Source of the DNA: Agathobaculum desmolans ATCC 43058
Lineage (GTDB): Bacteria; Bacillota; Clostridia; Oscillospirales; Butyricicoccaceae
Direction: 5' to 3'
DNA: 64,000 nt
Assembly (NCBI RefSeq): GCF_000701665.1
Contig: NZ_JNJN01000002.1
Location: 59,187-123,186 of the forward strand
In this document: piece after piece, positions 60,646-64,000 of the stretch
How the letters are laid out: every line of letters begins with the position of its first letter
How positions within the stretch are numbered: the first letter of the stretch is position 1
The notes under the pieces: model-generated
What the model saw: the letters and a program-made list of their open reading frames with translations, nothing else
Databases searched by the model: none
Told to the model about the DNA's origin: nothing
Position numbers and translations under genes: made by a program

Positions 60646-60836
60646 TATGAAACTCGTATTGACAGCGAAACACTTTGCGCACCGTTTCTTTATTCAGCAA
60701 CAAAGGCGGATGCCAACGCAGCAGCTCTCCGCATCTTAGCCCCATAAGCTGATCTTTGACGGCTCATCCCACGAAAAACCCTTTTTTTGAGTAGCTGCGC
60801 CGCGCTGCATTTGAACGATCGGGAGTAACCTATTGT

Positions 60837-60878
60837 AAAAAAGACGAACCCCTGCTTACTAGCAAAGATTCGTCTTTT
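60837..60878 (+). terminator. Terminator-like hairpin with no gene before it
   Basis: AAAAGACGAA and TTCGTCTTTT form a 10-bp stem with a 20-base loop and A/T tracts. No gene ends nearby on either strand. Confidence 0.6.
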
Positions 60879-60899
60879 GTAAATTTAACTTATAAAAGG

Positions 60900-60921
60900 A
60901 AGCCACCCGAATGGGTGGCTT
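60900..60921 (+). repeat. Short hairpin resembling an insertion-sequence end
   Basis: AAGCCACCC-GAAT-GGGTGGCTT, a perfect 9-bp stem. Such hairpins occur at IS200/IS605-type element ends, but no transposase or TnpB remnant is next to it. Confidence 0.3.
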
Positions 60922-61039
60922 GTAATGCCTTCTTATCGCTTGCTTGAATTATAGCGTAAGCCGTAAATGAAAGTCAAATTTCGATGTACAAGCAATAGAA
61001 TTACATTATATGGAGCGAAGCGCATAAAAATACATATAA

Positions 61040-61075
61040 AAAGAGACTGGCATAAACCTATATACCAGTCTCTTT
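61040..61075 (-). terminator. groEL terminator
   Basis: AAAGAGACTGG and CCAGTCTCTTT form an 11-bp stem, followed on the minus strand by TTTTATATG, 29 bases after the groEL stop. Confidence 0.88.
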
Positions 61076-61103
61076 CAAACTCATTTTAGTTCTAAACAAT
61101 TTC

Positions 61104-62735
<1,632 letters not shown>

Positions 62736-62748
62736 TTACCTCCTGAAA

Positions 62749-63033
62749 TTACTCAACGATCGCAAGAATATCGCTCTGGCGGACGATAATGTACTTTTCG
62801 CCGTCCAGCTTGACTTCGGTGCCGGTGTACTTGCCGGTAATGACCTTCTGGCCCTTTTGAACCTCCATCTTGATCTCCTTACCGTCGACTACGCCGCCGG
62901 GGCCAACCTCGATGATCTCTGCAACCTGCGGCTTCTCCTGCGCAGACGCGGTGAGAATCAGACCGCTTGCAGTGGTCTCCTCTGCCTCGACCATCTTGAT
63001 AACGACACGATCACAAAGGGGCTTGAGCTTCAT
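62749..63033 (-). CDS. groS: GroES, 10-kDa co-chaperonin
   Basis: The 94-residue lid subunit: MKLKPLCDRVVIKMVEAEE, the mobile loop TTASGLILTASAQEKPQ and GTEVKLDGEKYIIVRQSDILAIVE. ATAGGAGGA lies seven bases before the ATG. First gene of the heat-shock operon, behind a CIRCE operator. Confidence 0.99.
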   Translation of the reverse strand: MKLKPLCDRVVIKMVEAEETTASGLILTASAQEKPQVAEIIEVGPGGVVDGKEIKMEVQKGQKVITGKYTGTEVKLDGEKYIIVRQSDILAIVE

Positions 63034-63078
63034 AACGGATTCCTCCTATGAAAAATAAAATTTGACAAATTTCGGACT

Positions 63079-63105
63079 TTAGCACTCTTTTCATCTGAGT
63101 GCTAA
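63079..63105 (-). promoter_or_regulatory. CIRCE operator (HrcA site) of groES-groEL
   Basis: TTAGCACTC, nine bases, GAGTGCTAA: a perfect CIRCE inverted repeat. HrcA represses through this site and is released on heat shock. hrcA itself is not in the window. A TATAAT (63118 down to 63113) just upstream is a probable -10, placing the operator in the start region. Confidence 0.97.
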
Positions 63106-63134
63106 CTCGAGTATTATATTACATCAACTCATTC

Positions 63135-63799
63135 ATTTGTGCAAGAGGTTTTTTATAAAATATCGTACTTTTCGCTTCATCTATCGGGAGATTTGCAGGA
63201 CTGAAAATAAAATCATCCGAGTTATCCAACTTTTCCTCCCTCTATAACTGCGCTTTAGGTCTTCTTCTGCCAAATTATGAACTGTTTTTAAAATTGTGAA
63301 TTTTTGATTAAGAATATAGAAAACGAGGTTGACGTTGCACATATCTGTGCAACGTCCTCACCACCTATCGCGCGAATAATGTATAAAATGGTGTGCAAAC
63401 TGCTCATCAAACTGACAAGAGCAATGCTCTTTAATCGCATACCAAAGGGTTGGCTGATATTATAATGAATCACCAATAAACATTTGTAACTGCACTAAGC
63501 GTACTTTTTCGAAGGGCAGCTACTCTGAAGAGAGCAGCCGATAACAGCTTATGTGGTTCTGTTTACCTGATATCCCTTATTCTGCTTTATCCCAATTTCA
63601 AGCATACATAGAGTAAATTTTCAAAAAAGCTCATTTTGACCGCTTGTCAATATATCTGCAAACAAAAGCCTGCAAATAAGAAGTCAAGCCCCGAACAGGA
63701 CTTGACGAAAGAAAACTTTGTAGGCGGCAGGTAGAAAACAAGTGCAACACAAAAAGGCCGCCGCAAACACGCCGACCGGAAAGAGTCAATTACAGTTGA
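63135..63799. other. Gene-free region between groES and the transposase end
   Basis: No convincing gene. It contains a perfect 11-bp hairpin at 63331-63356 (GACGTTGCACA/TGTGCAACGTC) and a 6-bp hairpin at 63683-63706 (GTCAAG/CTTGAC). A 62-codon frame at 63288-63476 lacks a ribosome site. The stretch next to the transposase may include element end sequence. Confidence 0.6.
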
Positions 63800-64000
63800 T
63801 TAGTCCGCGTGCTGCAGGCCGGTGGAATCCATATCTACAAGCGGCAGACCCTCCAGAGTAGAGAAGTAGGTCATCACCTTGCCGTAATAACGGCGCAGGA
63901 ACTTGTTGGCACCAGCCGTCATGTAAACGTAGTACGGCTTACCCTCGGCACGCTTCTTGTCCAAGAACAGGAACACAGGCTCGTCTGCCGGGGCACGCTG
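63800..64000 (-). CDS. Probable IS110-family transposase, C-terminal end (partial)
   Basis: The last 66 codons of a gene that continues past the right edge. The end includes FLFLDKKRAEGKPYYVYMT and AGANKFLRRYYGKVMTYFSTL, which I recognise from C-termini of Firmicute IS110-type transposases. The catalytic DEDD and Ser residues would lie outside the window. No terminal inverted repeats are expected for this family. An alternative is another conserved transposase of similar tail. Confidence 0.55.
   Translation of the reverse strand, partial: QRAPADEPVFLFLDKKRAEGKPYYVYMTAGANKFLRRYYGKVMTYFSTLEGLPLVDMDSTGLQHAD

Larger units (their letters stand above)
60650..61039. other. Gene-free region between the HD-GYP leader and groEL
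   Basis: It has no supported gene. It contains a terminator-like hairpin at 60837-60878 (AAAAAAGACGAA/TTCGTCTTTT) and a hairpin at 60900-60921 (AAGCCACCC/GGGTGGCTT). The remainder shows nothing I can identify. Confidence 0.6.

Noticed and set aside
63288..63476. A 62-codon minus-strand frame
   Set aside because: It has no ribosome site or recognisable family and crosses a perfect hairpin.

Overview
The window comes from a motile, monoderm Clostridia-like Firmicute, probably of the Oscillospirales/Butyricicoccaceae type. This rests on the Bacillus/Clostridium-style fla/che operon with FliY, CheC, CheD, CheV, FlbD and the FlhO/FlhP rod pair, on the absence of L- and P-ring genes, on two SLH-domain wall proteins, on AGGAGG ribosome sites and on a CIRCE-controlled groES-groEL pair. 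Species assignment is inference. Layout, left to right. (1) 0-4.4 kb, minus strand: cheA-cheW-cheR-cheB, with cheB cut by the left edge. (2) 4.5-11.8 kb, plus strand: a FliK-like protein, a free FlhB C-terminal-domain protein (FlhX/YlqH type), a PilZ protein and a 1624-residue SLH wall protein, apparently one operon. (3) 12.1-15.2 kb: a PAS-GGDEF-GGDEF-EAL protein. (4) 15.4-17.0 kb, minus strand: a ParA-type ATPase paired with a ComFB-domain protein. (5) 17.2-26.5 kb: fliD-fliS-fliT-like, a membrane-anchored C39-like cysteine protease (minus), an FtsE ATPase without FtsX, a chemoreceptor overlapping a bacteriohemerythrin, flagellin and a YjfB-type motility protein. (6) 26.5-52.3 kb, minus strand: an unbroken block of 31 genes, flgB to an EAL-HDOD gene, holding basal body, rod, hook, export gate, stator, switch, sigma-28 and CheY/CheC/CheD/CheV. 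(7) 52.8-60.3 kb: a second SLH protein, a lipoprotein, a Cache chemoreceptor and a REC-HD-GYP regulator. (8) 61.1-63.1 kb: groEL-groES. (9) Right edge: the C-terminal end of a probable IS110-family transposase. How it works together: the fla/che operon has a good sigma-A promoter (TTGACC-17-TAAAAT) and encodes its own sigma-28. Five sites of the form T[AT]AT-N15-GCCGATAT-like precede flagellin, fliD, the GGDEF-EAL gene, the second SLH gene and cheA, and outline a candidate sigma-28 regulon. Signals from the two receptors would pass through CheA/CheW/CheV to CheY, which acts on FliM/FliY; CheR/CheB/CheD adapt the receptors and CheC/FliY remove phosphate. Cyclic-di-GMP domains are dense (GGDEF, EAL, PilZ, HD-GYP, degenerate EAL-HDOD and ComFB, a family reported to bind cyclic dinucleotides). 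The most notable unexplained structures are a modular multi-hairpin intergenic element present three times, a run of about 20 TGTC repeats upstream of a chemoreceptor, a ParA-ComFB pair in a cluster without FlhF/FlhG, a structured leader upstream of the HD-GYP gene, and a hemerythrin gene with no convincing start of its own.
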